NCBI GenBank assembly: GCA_031260615.1
Contig: JAISLG010000068.1
Span: 1-11,522, forward strand
Direction of reading: 5' to 3'
Source of the DNA: Oscillospiraceae bacterium
GTDB taxonomy: Bacteria; Bacillota; Clostridia; Oscillospirales; Ruminococcaceae
Length of the DNA: 11,522 bases
Both the position numbers and the translations under genes were made by a program. Under the pieces are notes generated by a model. It was given only the letters and a program-made list of their open reading frames with translations. It made no database searches and was not told the origin of the DNA. Shown piece by piece: positions 6,430-11,522 of the stretch. The number at the start of each line of letters is the position of its first letter. Position 1 is the first letter of the stretch.

Positions 6430-7635
6430 TTATTCAGCGTTTACCTTAGTAACGACACCCGAACCAACGGTACGGCCGCCCTCACGGATAGCGAAACGGA
6501 GGTTTTCCTCGATAGCAATCGGGGTAATGAGTTCTACGTCAATTGTAACGTGGTCGCCGGGGATAGCCATTTCCTTATCAGCGGGGAGGGTTATTGTACC
6601 CGTAACGTCGGTAGTACGGAAGAAGAATTGCGGACGATACTTGGTGAAGAACGGGGTATGACGACCGCCCTCTTCCTTTTTCAGAACGTAAACCTGACCC
6701 GTAAACTTGGTATGGGGGTGAATCGAACCGGGTTTGCAGAGAACCTGTCCGCGCTGAATTTCCTTGCGTTCAACACCGCGGAGGAGCGCACCGATATTAT
6801 CGCCTGCTTCCGCGTAGTCGAGGAGTTTACGGAACATCTCGATACCGGTAACGACGGTATCTTTGGGTTCTTCGGTGATACCGGTGAGTTGAACCTTATC
6901 GTTGAGGTTAAGTTTTCCGCGCTCAACACGCCCGGTAGCGACAGTGCCGCGCCCGGTGATAGTCATAGTATCCTCGACCGGCATCAAGAACGGCAAATCC
7001 GACTTGCGTTCGGGGGTAGGGATATAGGAATCGACAGCCGCCATAAGTTCGAGAATACACTTGTATTCGGGAGCGTTGATGTCGGTGGATTCAGATTCGA
7101 GAGCGACCTTAGCGGAACCGCGTACAATCGGCACATTCTCGCCGTCGAACTCATTTTGAGAGAGAACATCGCGAATATCCATATCAACGAGGTCGAGGAG
7201 TTCCTCATCGTCCACGTCGTCGCACTTGTTAATGAACACAACCATAGAGGGCACGTTTACTTGGTGAGCAAGGAGAACGTGTTCTTTGGTTTGCGCCATA
7301 GGGCCGTCAGTACCGGCAACAACGAGTATTGCGCCGTCCATCTGCGCCGCGCCCGTAATCATATTTTTGATATAGTCGGCGTGACCCGGACAGTCAACGT
7401 GCGCGTAGTGGCGGTTATCGGTTTCGTATTCAACGTGAGCGGTGTTGATAGTGATACCGCGTTCGCGTTCCTCGGGGGCTTTATCAATTTGGTCATACGC
7501 TTCAAATTTCGCAAAGCCTTTGAGAGCAAGCACCTTAGTAATAGCGGCGGTAAGGGTAGTTTTACCGTGGTCGACGTGACCGATAGTACCGATATTAACG
7601 TGGGGTTTATTTCGCTCGAATTTTTGTTTTGCCAT
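6430..7635 (-). CDS. tuf: Elongation factor Tu
   Basis: GTPase that delivers aminoacyl-tRNA to the ribosomal A site. 401 residues, full length, with the three-domain order of the family. G1 GHVDHGKT at 19-26, switch I RGITI at 59-63, G3 DCPGH at 81-85, G4 NKCD at 136-139. The G5 segment reads [14 protein letters not shown] (172-185) where most EF-Tu have GSALKALEG, and the preceding helix reads [12 protein letters not shown] instead of the common ARQVGVPYIVVF. Both are mild departures with the functional core intact. The ATG start has a strong GGAGGA site 4 bases upstream. A TTG four codons earlier lies over that site and is rejected. It is the last gene of the str operon, 81 bases after fusA, with its own candidate promoter in that gap. 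Confidence 0.98.
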   Translation of the reverse strand: MAKQKFERNKPHVNIGTIGHVDHGKTTLTAAITKVLALKGFAKFEAYDQIDKAPEERERGITINTAHVEYETDNRHYAHVDCPGHADYIKNMITGAAQMDGAILVVAGTDGPMAQTKEHVLLAHQVNVPSMVVFINKCDDVDDEELLDLVDMDIRDVLSQNEFDGENVPIVRGSAKVALESESTDINAPEYKCILELMAAVDSYIPTPERKSDLPFLMPVEDTMTITGRGTVATGRVERGKLNLNDKVQLTGITEEPKDTVVTGIEMFRKLLDYAEAGDNIGALLRGVERKEIQRGQVLCKPGSIHPHTKFTGQVYVLKKEEGGRHTPFFTKYRPQFFFRTTDVTGTITLPADKEMAIPGDHVTIDVELITPIAIEENLRFAIREGGRTVGSGVVTKVNAE

Positions 7636-7670
7636 TGGTTCCTCCAATTTATAGTTTTGGTATTTTTTGT

Positions 7671-7698
7671 ATTATAATTATTTCCGCCGATATTGCAA
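7671..7698 (-). promoter_or_regulatory. Candidate internal promoter for tuf
   Basis: TTGCAA (7693-7698, 4 of 6 to the -35 consensus), a 16-base spacer and a perfect TATAAT (7671-7676) lie between fusA and tuf. Initiation near 7664 would leave a leader of about 30 bases ending in the GGAGGA site. A separate tuf promoter would let EF-Tu be made in excess over EF-G, as is known in other bacteria. The boxes are seen; activity is inferred. Confidence 0.55.
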
Positions 7699-7716
7699 CT
7701 GAATTTTGACACAGGG

Positions 7717-9822
7717 TTAATTCCGCGCCTGTTTTTTCACGGTAATTTTCTCCGCGATAGACTTAGGCACTTCGGTGTAGTGCGACGGTTCCATAACGTA
7801 ACTTGCACGCCCCTGTGTTTTCGAGCGCAAGTCACTTGTATAGCCGAACATTTCGGAAAGCGGAACATTCGCCTCGACTTTTTTAGTCCCGTTCATATCG
7901 TCGGTACCGAGGATAACGCCGCGCCGCGAGTTAAGGTCGCCGTTGACGGTACCGAAGTAGTCGTCGGGAACGAACACAGCAACGTGCATAATCGGTTCGA
8001 GGATAACGGGGTTTGCGAGTTTGCACGCCTCTTTGAAAGCCATTGACCCGGCGATTTTGAACGCCATTTCGGACGAATCGACTTCGTGGTAACTGCCATC
8101 GTAGAGTGTAACTTTCACGTCAACAACGGGGTAACCGGCATTGATACCCGACAGCATTGCTCCTTGAATACCTGCGTCAACGGCGGGGATATATTCTTTG
8201 GGGATTGCGCCGCCCACGATTTTGTTAATAAACTCATAGCCTTTACCTGTTTCATTCGGCTCAACGATAAGTTTAACGTGACCGTATTGACCTTTACCGC
8301 CCGACTGTTTCGCGTACTTATGCTCGTGGGTAACGGATTTACGGATAGTTTCGCGGTAAGCGACTTGGGGTGCGCCGACATTCGCTTCGACCTTAAATTC
8401 GCGGAGCAACCTATCCACGATAATTTCGAGGTGAAGTTCACCCATACCCGCGATAATGGTCTGACCTGTTTCGACATCAGTCCAAGTTTTGAAGGTTGGG
8501 TCTTCCTGTGCAAGGCGCGACAAACCGATACCCATTTTTTCCTGACCCGCCTTAGTTTTCGGCTCGATAGCCAAGTTGATAACGGGTTCGGGGAACTCCA
8601 TAGATTCGAGGACAACGGGGTGTTCCTCGGTGCAAAGGGTATCGCCTGTTGTAGTAAGTTTAAGACCGACAGCGGCGGCAATATCCCCGGCGTAGCAACA
8701 ATCAATATCCTGACGGCTATTCGCGTGCATTTGGACTATGCGACCGAGGCGTTCTTTTTTATTTTTGGTACTGTTAAGGATATGCGAGCCTGCCTCAGCG
8801 ACACCTGAGTAAACGCGGAAGAAACAAAGATTCCCTACAAACGGGTCGGTCGCAATTTTGAACGCCAACGCCGCGAAGGGTTCCTCATCTGCTGATTTAC
8901 GGAGTTCTTCCTCATCTGTTTCGGGGTTTACGCCCTTGATAGGCGGAATGTCGAGGGGGGAGGGCATATAGTCGATAACTGCGTCGAGGAGGGGCTGAAC
9001 GCCCTTATTACGGTAAGACGTACCGCAAGTCACGGGGACTATACGGTTAGCGATGCAAGCGCGGCGAATAACGGCTTTAAGTTCGGGCTCGGATATTTCC
9101 TCACCTGACAGGAACTTTTCAGCTAATTCATCGTCCTCACTTGCCGCCGCGTCAATCATTTTTTCGCGGTATTCCTCGGCGAGCGCGAGCAAATCCTCGG
9201 GGATAGGCTCAGACTTAACGTCCACGCCCTTGTCGTCGTAATACATAATGGCGCGCATACGCACCAAATCTATTACACCCTTAAAGGTATCTTCCGCGCC
9301 GATAGGGAGTTGAATTGGTACGGCATTTGCTTTCAAACGGTCGCGCATCATCTGCACGACACGGAAGAAGTCCGCACCCATAATGTCCATTTTATTGACA
9401 TAAGCCATACGCGGCACGCCGTATTTATCTGCTTGCCGCCACACGGTTTCGGACTGCGGTTCAACGCCGCCCTTAGCGCAAAGTACGGTAACAGAGCCAT
9501 CGAGAACGCGCAAACTGCGTTCAACCTCGACGGTGAAGTCAACGTGACCGGGGGTGTCGATGATATTTATGCGATGTTGGGGACTGTCGGGGTTATTCCC
9601 GTGACGCCAAAAGGCGGTGGTAGCAGCCGAGGTGATAGTTATACCACGTTCTTGTTCCTGTTCCATCCAGTCCATAGTTGCCGCACCCTCGTGGACCTCG
9701 CCGATTTTATGGGTTTTACCTGTATAGAAAAGGATACGCTCGGTGGTAGTGGTTTTGCCGGCGTCTATATGCGCCATAATCCCGATATTTCGGGTTTGTT
9801 CCAATGATATTTCTCTTGCCAT
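7717..9822 (-). CDS. fusA: Elongation factor G
   Basis: GTPase that drives translocation on the ribosome and, with RRF, ribosome recycling. 701 residues, close to the 690-705 typical of the family, and continuous. Starts [15 protein letters not shown], the standard EF-G N-terminus. G1 AHIDAGKT at 17-24, then [11 protein letters not shown] (switch I), DTPGH (G3) and NKMD (G4). The later part holds the family sequences FRVYSG (domain II), GMGELHLEI (domain III), [11 protein letters not shown] (domain IV start) and the C-terminal [22 protein letters not shown] in shorter recognisable pieces. It lies between rpsG and tuf. No Shine-Dalgarno sequence is visible: the 15 bases before the ATG read GCGTGTTTGTATTAG. 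A GC-rich foldable stretch comes just before that. Confidence 0.98.
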   Translation of the reverse strand: MAREISLEQTRNIGIMAHIDAGKTTTTERILFYTGKTHKIGEVHEGAATMDWMEQEQERGITITSAATTAFWRHGNNPDSPQHRINIIDTPGHVDFTVEVERSLRVLDGSVTVLCAKGGVEPQSETVWRQADKYGVPRMAYVNKMDIMGADFFRVVQMMRDRLKANAVPIQLPIGAEDTFKGVIDLVRMRAIMYYDDKGVDVKSEPIPEDLLALAEEYREKMIDAAASEDDELAEKFLSGEEISEPELKAVIRRACIANRIVPVTCGTSYRNKGVQPLLDAVIDYMPSPLDIPPIKGVNPETDEEELRKSADEEPFAALAFKIATDPFVGNLCFFRVYSGVAEAGSHILNSTKNKKERLGRIVQMHANSRQDIDCCYAGDIAAAVGLKLTTTGDTLCTEEHPVVLESMEFPEPVINLAIEPKTKAGQEKMGIGLSRLAQEDPTFKTWTDVETGQTIIAGMGELHLEIIVDRLLREFKVEANVGAPQVAYRETIRKSVTHEHKYAKQSGGKGQYGHVKLIVEPNETGKGYEFINKIVGGAIPKEYIPAVDAGIQGAMLSGINAGYPVVDVKVTLYDGSYHEVDSSEMAFKIAGSMAFKEACKLANPVILEPIMHVAVFVPDDYFGTVNGDLNSRRGVILGTDDMNGTKKVEANVPLSEMFGYTSDLRSKTQGRASYVMEPSHYTEVPKSIAEKITVKKQARN

Positions 9823-9830
9823 CTAATACA

Positions 9831-9880
9831 AACACGCGCCACGCGGATACGCGCGCGGCACTGTGAAAAACAATGCACGC
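9831..9880 (-). promoter_or_regulatory. GC-rich foldable leader between rpsG and fusA
   Basis: Two alternative stems can be drawn. One is GCG, a bulged T, GCATTG, a TTTTTCA loop and CAGTGC-CGC (9855-9880). The other is CGCGC-GCG, a TATC loop, CGC, a GTG bulge and GCGCG (9835-9857). They share bases 9855-9857, so their lower parts compete. The fusA start follows 13 bases later without a ribosome binding site, so this structure could govern fusA translation. Pairing was done by eye; no energies were calculated. Confidence 0.35.
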
Positions 9881-9896
9881 ACCGCACCGCGATAAC

Positions 9897-10367
9897 TCAC
9901 CATTTATAGTGAGCAAACGCTTTGTTAGCCTCCGCCATCTTGAAGGTATCTTCGCGTTTTTTAACTGCGCCGCCCTGACTTTTGAGGGCGTCGAGTATTT
10001 CGTGCGCGAGTCTTTCCTTCATAGTTTTTTCGTTTCTCTTCCTGCTATAAAGCACCAACCAACGGAGCCCAAGCGTACGTTTACGGTCGGGGCGGGGTTC
10101 AATCGGGACTTGATAGTTTGCACCGCCAACGCGGCGGGATTTTGTTTCGAGGACGGGCATAATATTTTTAAGAGCCTCCTCGAACGCTTCGAGCGGGTCT
10201 TTACCTGACTTCTCGGCTACAATATCGAACGCGGAGTACACAATTTTTTGTGCCACGCCCTTCTTGCCGTCGAGCATTACATTGTTTATCAAACGCGTGA
10301 CGAGTTCACTATTATAGAGTGGATCCGGCAGAACGTCACGCTTCGGGACATTGCCTCTTCTCGGCAT
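9897..10367 (-). CDS. rpsG: 30S ribosomal protein S7
   Basis: Primary 16S rRNA-binding protein that nucleates the 30S head. 156 residues, the standard length, from [20 protein letters not shown] at the start, through [16 protein letters not shown] and [15 protein letters not shown], to AFAHYKW. The central [11 protein letters not shown] signature and the C-terminal FAHY(K/R)W are typical. The ATG start has an AAAGGGGAAG site with 6 bases spacing. Second gene of the str operon, separated from rpsL by 135 bases, an unusually roomy gap that contains a bulged hairpin. In E. coli S7 represses its own operon by binding the rpsL-rpsG junction, so a similar site here is a fair hypothesis. Confidence 0.98.
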   Translation of the reverse strand: MPRRGNVPKRDVLPDPLYNSELVTRLINNVMLDGKKGVAQKIVYSAFDIVAEKSGKDPLEAFEEALKNIMPVLETKSRRVGGANYQVPIEPRPDRKRTLGLRWLVLYSRKRNEKTMKERLAHEILDALKSQGGAVKKREDTFKMAEANKAFAHYKW

Positions 10368-10431
10368 AGTCTTCCCCTTTCGGTTTATGGTTTAATTTGC
10401 GAGCATAAATATACTCACAGGGTACTCTTAT

Positions 10432-10458
10432 ATTATAAAAAAATACAAGGTTACGCAA
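10432..10458 (-). promoter_or_regulatory. Weak internal promoter candidate before rpsG
   Basis: A perfect TATAAT (10432-10437) follows a run of Ts. The best -35 partner, TTGCGT (10453-10458), is only 15 bases upstream. It could start transcription of rpsG-fusA-tuf, with a leader of about 58 bases. Such A/T-rich matches arise by chance, so the call is weak. Confidence 0.25.
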
Positions 10459-10462
10459 GGGC

Positions 10463-10494
10463 GGTGTCCCGATTATGGGAATCGGGGATACACC
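10463..10494 (-). promoter_or_regulatory. Bulged hairpin in the rpsL-rpsG gap, possible S7 site or attenuator
   Basis: On the transcript, GGTGT pairs with ACACC as an outer 5-base stem. An unpaired ATC follows on the 5' side, then CCCGATT pairs with AATCGGG (7 bases) around a CCCAT loop. It starts 8 bases after the rpsL stop. A run of six or seven Us follows about 20 bases later, too far for a normal intrinsic terminator. A stem with a 3-base asymmetric bulge fits a protein-binding RNA better than a simple terminator. Confidence 0.5.
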
Positions 10495-10502
10495 AATATT
10501 CC

Positions 10503-10928
10503 TTACTTTTTCTTCGCAGCCTTCGGACGTTTTGCGCCGTATTTGCTGCGGCTTTGCGAGCGTTTTTCAACACCGGACGCGTCAAGCGTTCCGCGAATGA
10601 TATGGTAACGCACACCCGGCAGGTCTTTTACTCTGCCGCCGCGAATAAGGACGACGCTGTGTTCTTGAAGTTTATGCCCGATACCGGGGATATAAGCGGT
10701 AACTTCATACCCGTTGCTTAATCTCACACGCGCAATTTTACGCATAGCGGAGTTAGGCTTTTTCGGTGTATGGGTACGCACCGCCGTGCAAACTCCGCGT
10801 TTCTGCGGAGCTTGTACGTCTATTTCCGCTTTTTTGAGGGTGTTAAGCCCTTTCAAAAGAGCGGGCGATTTGGATTTCTTCTCGGAAACCTCGCGTCCTT
10901 TGCGAACAAGTTGGTTAAAGGTCGGCAA
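10503..10928 (-). CDS. rpsL: 30S ribosomal protein S12
   Basis: Decoding-centre protein of the small subunit. 141 residues, longer than the 124 of E. coli and close to Gram-positive S12 because of the N-terminal insert ([20 protein letters not shown], about 17-36). Family motifs: [22 protein letters not shown] with Lys56 (E. coli Lys42), and [14 protein letters not shown] with Lys101 (E. coli Lys87) and the Asp102 that is often methylthiolated. Both lysines are wild type, so no streptomycin-resistance change is present. The start codon is TTG: an ideal AAGGAGGA site (10935-10942) stands 6 bases upstream, and [11 protein letters not shown] is the standard N-terminus. First gene of the str operon. 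Unlike many bacteria, no rpoBC or L7Ae-like gene precedes it directly. Confidence 0.98.
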   Translation of the reverse strand: MPTFNQLVRKGREVSEKKSKSPALLKGLNTLKKAEIDVQAPQKRGVCTAVRTHTPKKPNSAMRKIARVRLSNGYEVTAYIPGIGHKLQEHSVVLIRGGRVKDLPGVRYHIIRGTLDASGVEKRSQSRSKYGAKRPKAAKKK

Positions 10929-10934
10929 CCCGAT

Positions 10935-10942
10935 TCCTCCTT
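10935..10942 (-). promoter_or_regulatory. Ribosome binding site that fixes the TTG start of rpsL
   Basis: AAGGAGGA, nearly a full match to the 16S rRNA tail, 6 bases before TTG. No in-frame ATG gives the S12 N-terminus, so this site decides the unusual start of a highly expressed gene. Confidence 0.85.
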
Positions 10943-10969
10943 ACTTTTATTTATTTATCCTACACACAG

Positions 10970-11039
10970 TCGGACAAATACTCATTTTACTTATTTTTAC
11001 CGTTTTGTCAAGGTGTTTCTTGATTTATGTTTTGTCCGA
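10970..11039. repeat. Perfect 9-base inverted repeat framing the str promoter
   Basis: TCGGACAAA (10970-10978) and its exact inverse TTTGTCCGA (11031-11039), 52 bases apart. The -35 and -10 boxes lie between the arms. One arm covers the predicted transcription start and the other lies roughly 55-63 bases upstream of it. With one base skipped the match extends to AGT(T)CGGACAAA. Two half-sites 61 bases centre to centre are close to six DNA turns. This could be an operator pair, or chance. Confidence 0.5.
10984..11011 (-). promoter_or_regulatory. Main promoter of the str operon
   Basis: A perfect TTGACA -35 box (11006-11011), a 16-base spacer and TAAAAT (10984-10989, 5 of 6 to TATAAT). Upstream of -35 the DNA is A-rich (ACAAAACATAAATCAAGAAA), like an UP element. 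Predicted start is near 10977, giving a leader of about 49 bases before rpsL. This is the best promoter match in the window, as expected for ribosomal genes. Confidence 0.8.
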
Positions 11040-11082
11040 ACTTCAAACAGGCACAAGCCCTAACCCATTAAGCTGATACACC

Positions 11083-11522
11083 TTATTTCTTGCCAGTTTT
11101 AGATTCCGTTTTAGATTTCTTGCCACCCTGTTCATTAGATTTTTTCGCTGTATCTGTCTTTTTCGCTGTATCTGTCTTTTTCGCCGTATCTGTCTTTTTC
11201 GCCGTATCTGTTTTTTTTGCCGTATCTGTCTTTTTCGGACTTGCCGTCCTCACGGTATTCTCCCGTTTGCGTCTAACCAATACAAATATGATAACTCCCA
11301 CGCAAATCGCAATCAATACGCATATTAGTACAATGGTATGCGTCATAGTCCAGTCGGTTGGGCTCGGCTTACCCTTGACGGGCGAACTCGATACATAAGG
11401 GTCGTTCAGCGCGTCAACATACTTTGCCGCGTAACTCCCAGACGGGCAATACACGAGGAACACAGCCGAACCGCCCTCGGGTCGCCCCGCGTGTGAAAAC
11501 GCGTTTGCGCCGATTTCCGTAA
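11083..11522 (-). CDS. C-terminal part of a probable leucine-rich-repeat (BspA-like) membrane-anchored surface protein
   Basis: The frame is open to the right edge, so the gene is partial: 145 residues and a stop are visible, and the nearest GTG (11461-11463) is internal. The first visible residues, TEIGANAFSHAG, fit an LRR_5/BspA-type repeat (IG..AF). VYCPSGSYAAKYVDALNDPYV resembles the capping sequence that often ends such arrays (family knowledge from memory). A Ser/Pro-rich spacer follows, then one transmembrane helix (THTIVLICVLIAICVGVIIF), a basic RRKR stop-transfer signal, and a Lys-rich tail with five KKTDTA repeats. Predicted topology: repeats outside, tail in the cytoplasm. No LPXTG signal is present, so anchoring is by the helix. 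It ends 155 bases before rpsL with no convincing terminator (only a short GGC-TTGT-GCC stem). The LRR assignment is less sure than the membrane anchor. Confidence 0.7.
   Translation of the reverse strand, partial: TEIGANAFSHAGRPEGGSAVFLVYCPSGSYAAKYVDALNDPYVSSSPVKGKPSPTDWTMTHTIVLICVLIAICVGVIIFVLVRRKRENTVRTASPKKTDTAKKTDTAKKTDTAKKTDTAKKTDTAKKSNEQGGKKSKTESKTGKK
11141..11237 (-). repeat. 18-base tandem repeat coding for KKTDTA
   Basis: Five full 18-base units (11141-11230) and a partial sixth, in frame in the tail of the membrane protein. Units differ at a few bases (ACA/ACG, GCG/GCA, AAG/AAA), all silent third positions. The peptide is therefore identical in each copy although the DNA has drifted. 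A length that is a multiple of three means copy-number slippage would not break the frame. Confidence 0.92.

Noticed and set aside
7636..7647. TTG start four codons upstream for tuf (MEEP extension)
   Set aside because: These codons are the ribosome binding site GGAGGA itself; the conserved EF-Tu N-terminus begins at the next ATG.
6352..7677. A 441-codon open frame on the plus strand opposite tuf
   Set aside because: It is the mirror of EF-Tu: strong codon bias in tuf removes antisense stops. The protein has no family features, and EF-Tu is unmistakable on the other strand.
8086..8808. A 240-codon open frame on the plus strand opposite fusA
   Set aside because: Antisense shadow of EF-G, with no ribosome binding site and a composition unlike a real protein.
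11040..11082. Intrinsic terminator after the surface protein gene
   Set aside because: Only a GGC-TTGT-GCC stem of three to four pairs followed by TGTTTG is present, too weak to list.
11141..11237. CRISPR-like array
   Set aside because: The units are directly adjacent 18-base copies without spacers, in frame within a coding sequence.

Overview
All recognisable genes read leftward (minus strand), and together they look like a chromosomal segment of a mid-GC bacterium. The gene set suggests a Clostridia-like member of the Bacillota. The grounds are a class A RNase P RNA, a Clostridia-style citramalate synthase, TTG and GTG starts, strong AAGGAGG-type ribosome binding sites, a PIN-like protein of a kind I associate with Firmicutes, and a BspA-like surface protein. 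The phylum is an inference, not a measured result. I see no rRNA, tRNA, CRISPR array, insertion sequence or integrase.

Layout in the direction of transcription, right to left. (1) 11522-11083: C-terminal end of a gene running off the right edge. It encodes a probable membrane-anchored surface protein with a likely leucine-rich-repeat (BspA-type) end, one transmembrane helix and a KKTDTA repeat tail. (2) 11082-10929: a 154-base gap holding a strong sigma-70-type promoter, framed by a perfect 9-base inverted repeat. (3) 10928-6430: the str operon in its classical order, rpsL (S12), rpsG (S7), fusA (EF-G), tuf (EF-Tu). rpsL starts with TTG. The rpsL-rpsG and rpsG-fusA gaps contain foldable RNA, and tuf has its own promoter candidate. 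(4) 6399-6364: a strong hairpin after tuf, overlapping a candidate promoter for the next gene. (5) 6337-5983: rnpB, the RNase P RNA, with P1, a P14-like GNRA hairpin and the P6/L17 pairing visible. (6) 5903-2117 and on to 305: a compact, probably co-transcribed block of a 594-residue PIN-like protein of unknown role, ilvB (acetolactate synthase catalytic subunit), an 87-residue single ACT-domain protein (probable regulatory partner), and cimA (citramalate synthase) with an unusual acidic tail. (7) 249 to the left edge: the N-terminal 83 codons of an unrecognised protein.

Functionally, the right half is translation machinery plus tRNA processing. The left half is branched-chain amino acid synthesis. 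CimA makes citramalate from pyruvate and acetyl-CoA, giving 2-ketobutyrate for isoleucine without threonine. IlvB with the ACT protein condenses pyruvate with pyruvate or 2-ketobutyrate for valine/leucine and isoleucine. The least understood pieces are the PIN-like protein tied to ilvB, the inverted repeat around the str promoter, and the structured leaders inside the str operon. I found no clear evidence of an entirely new system.
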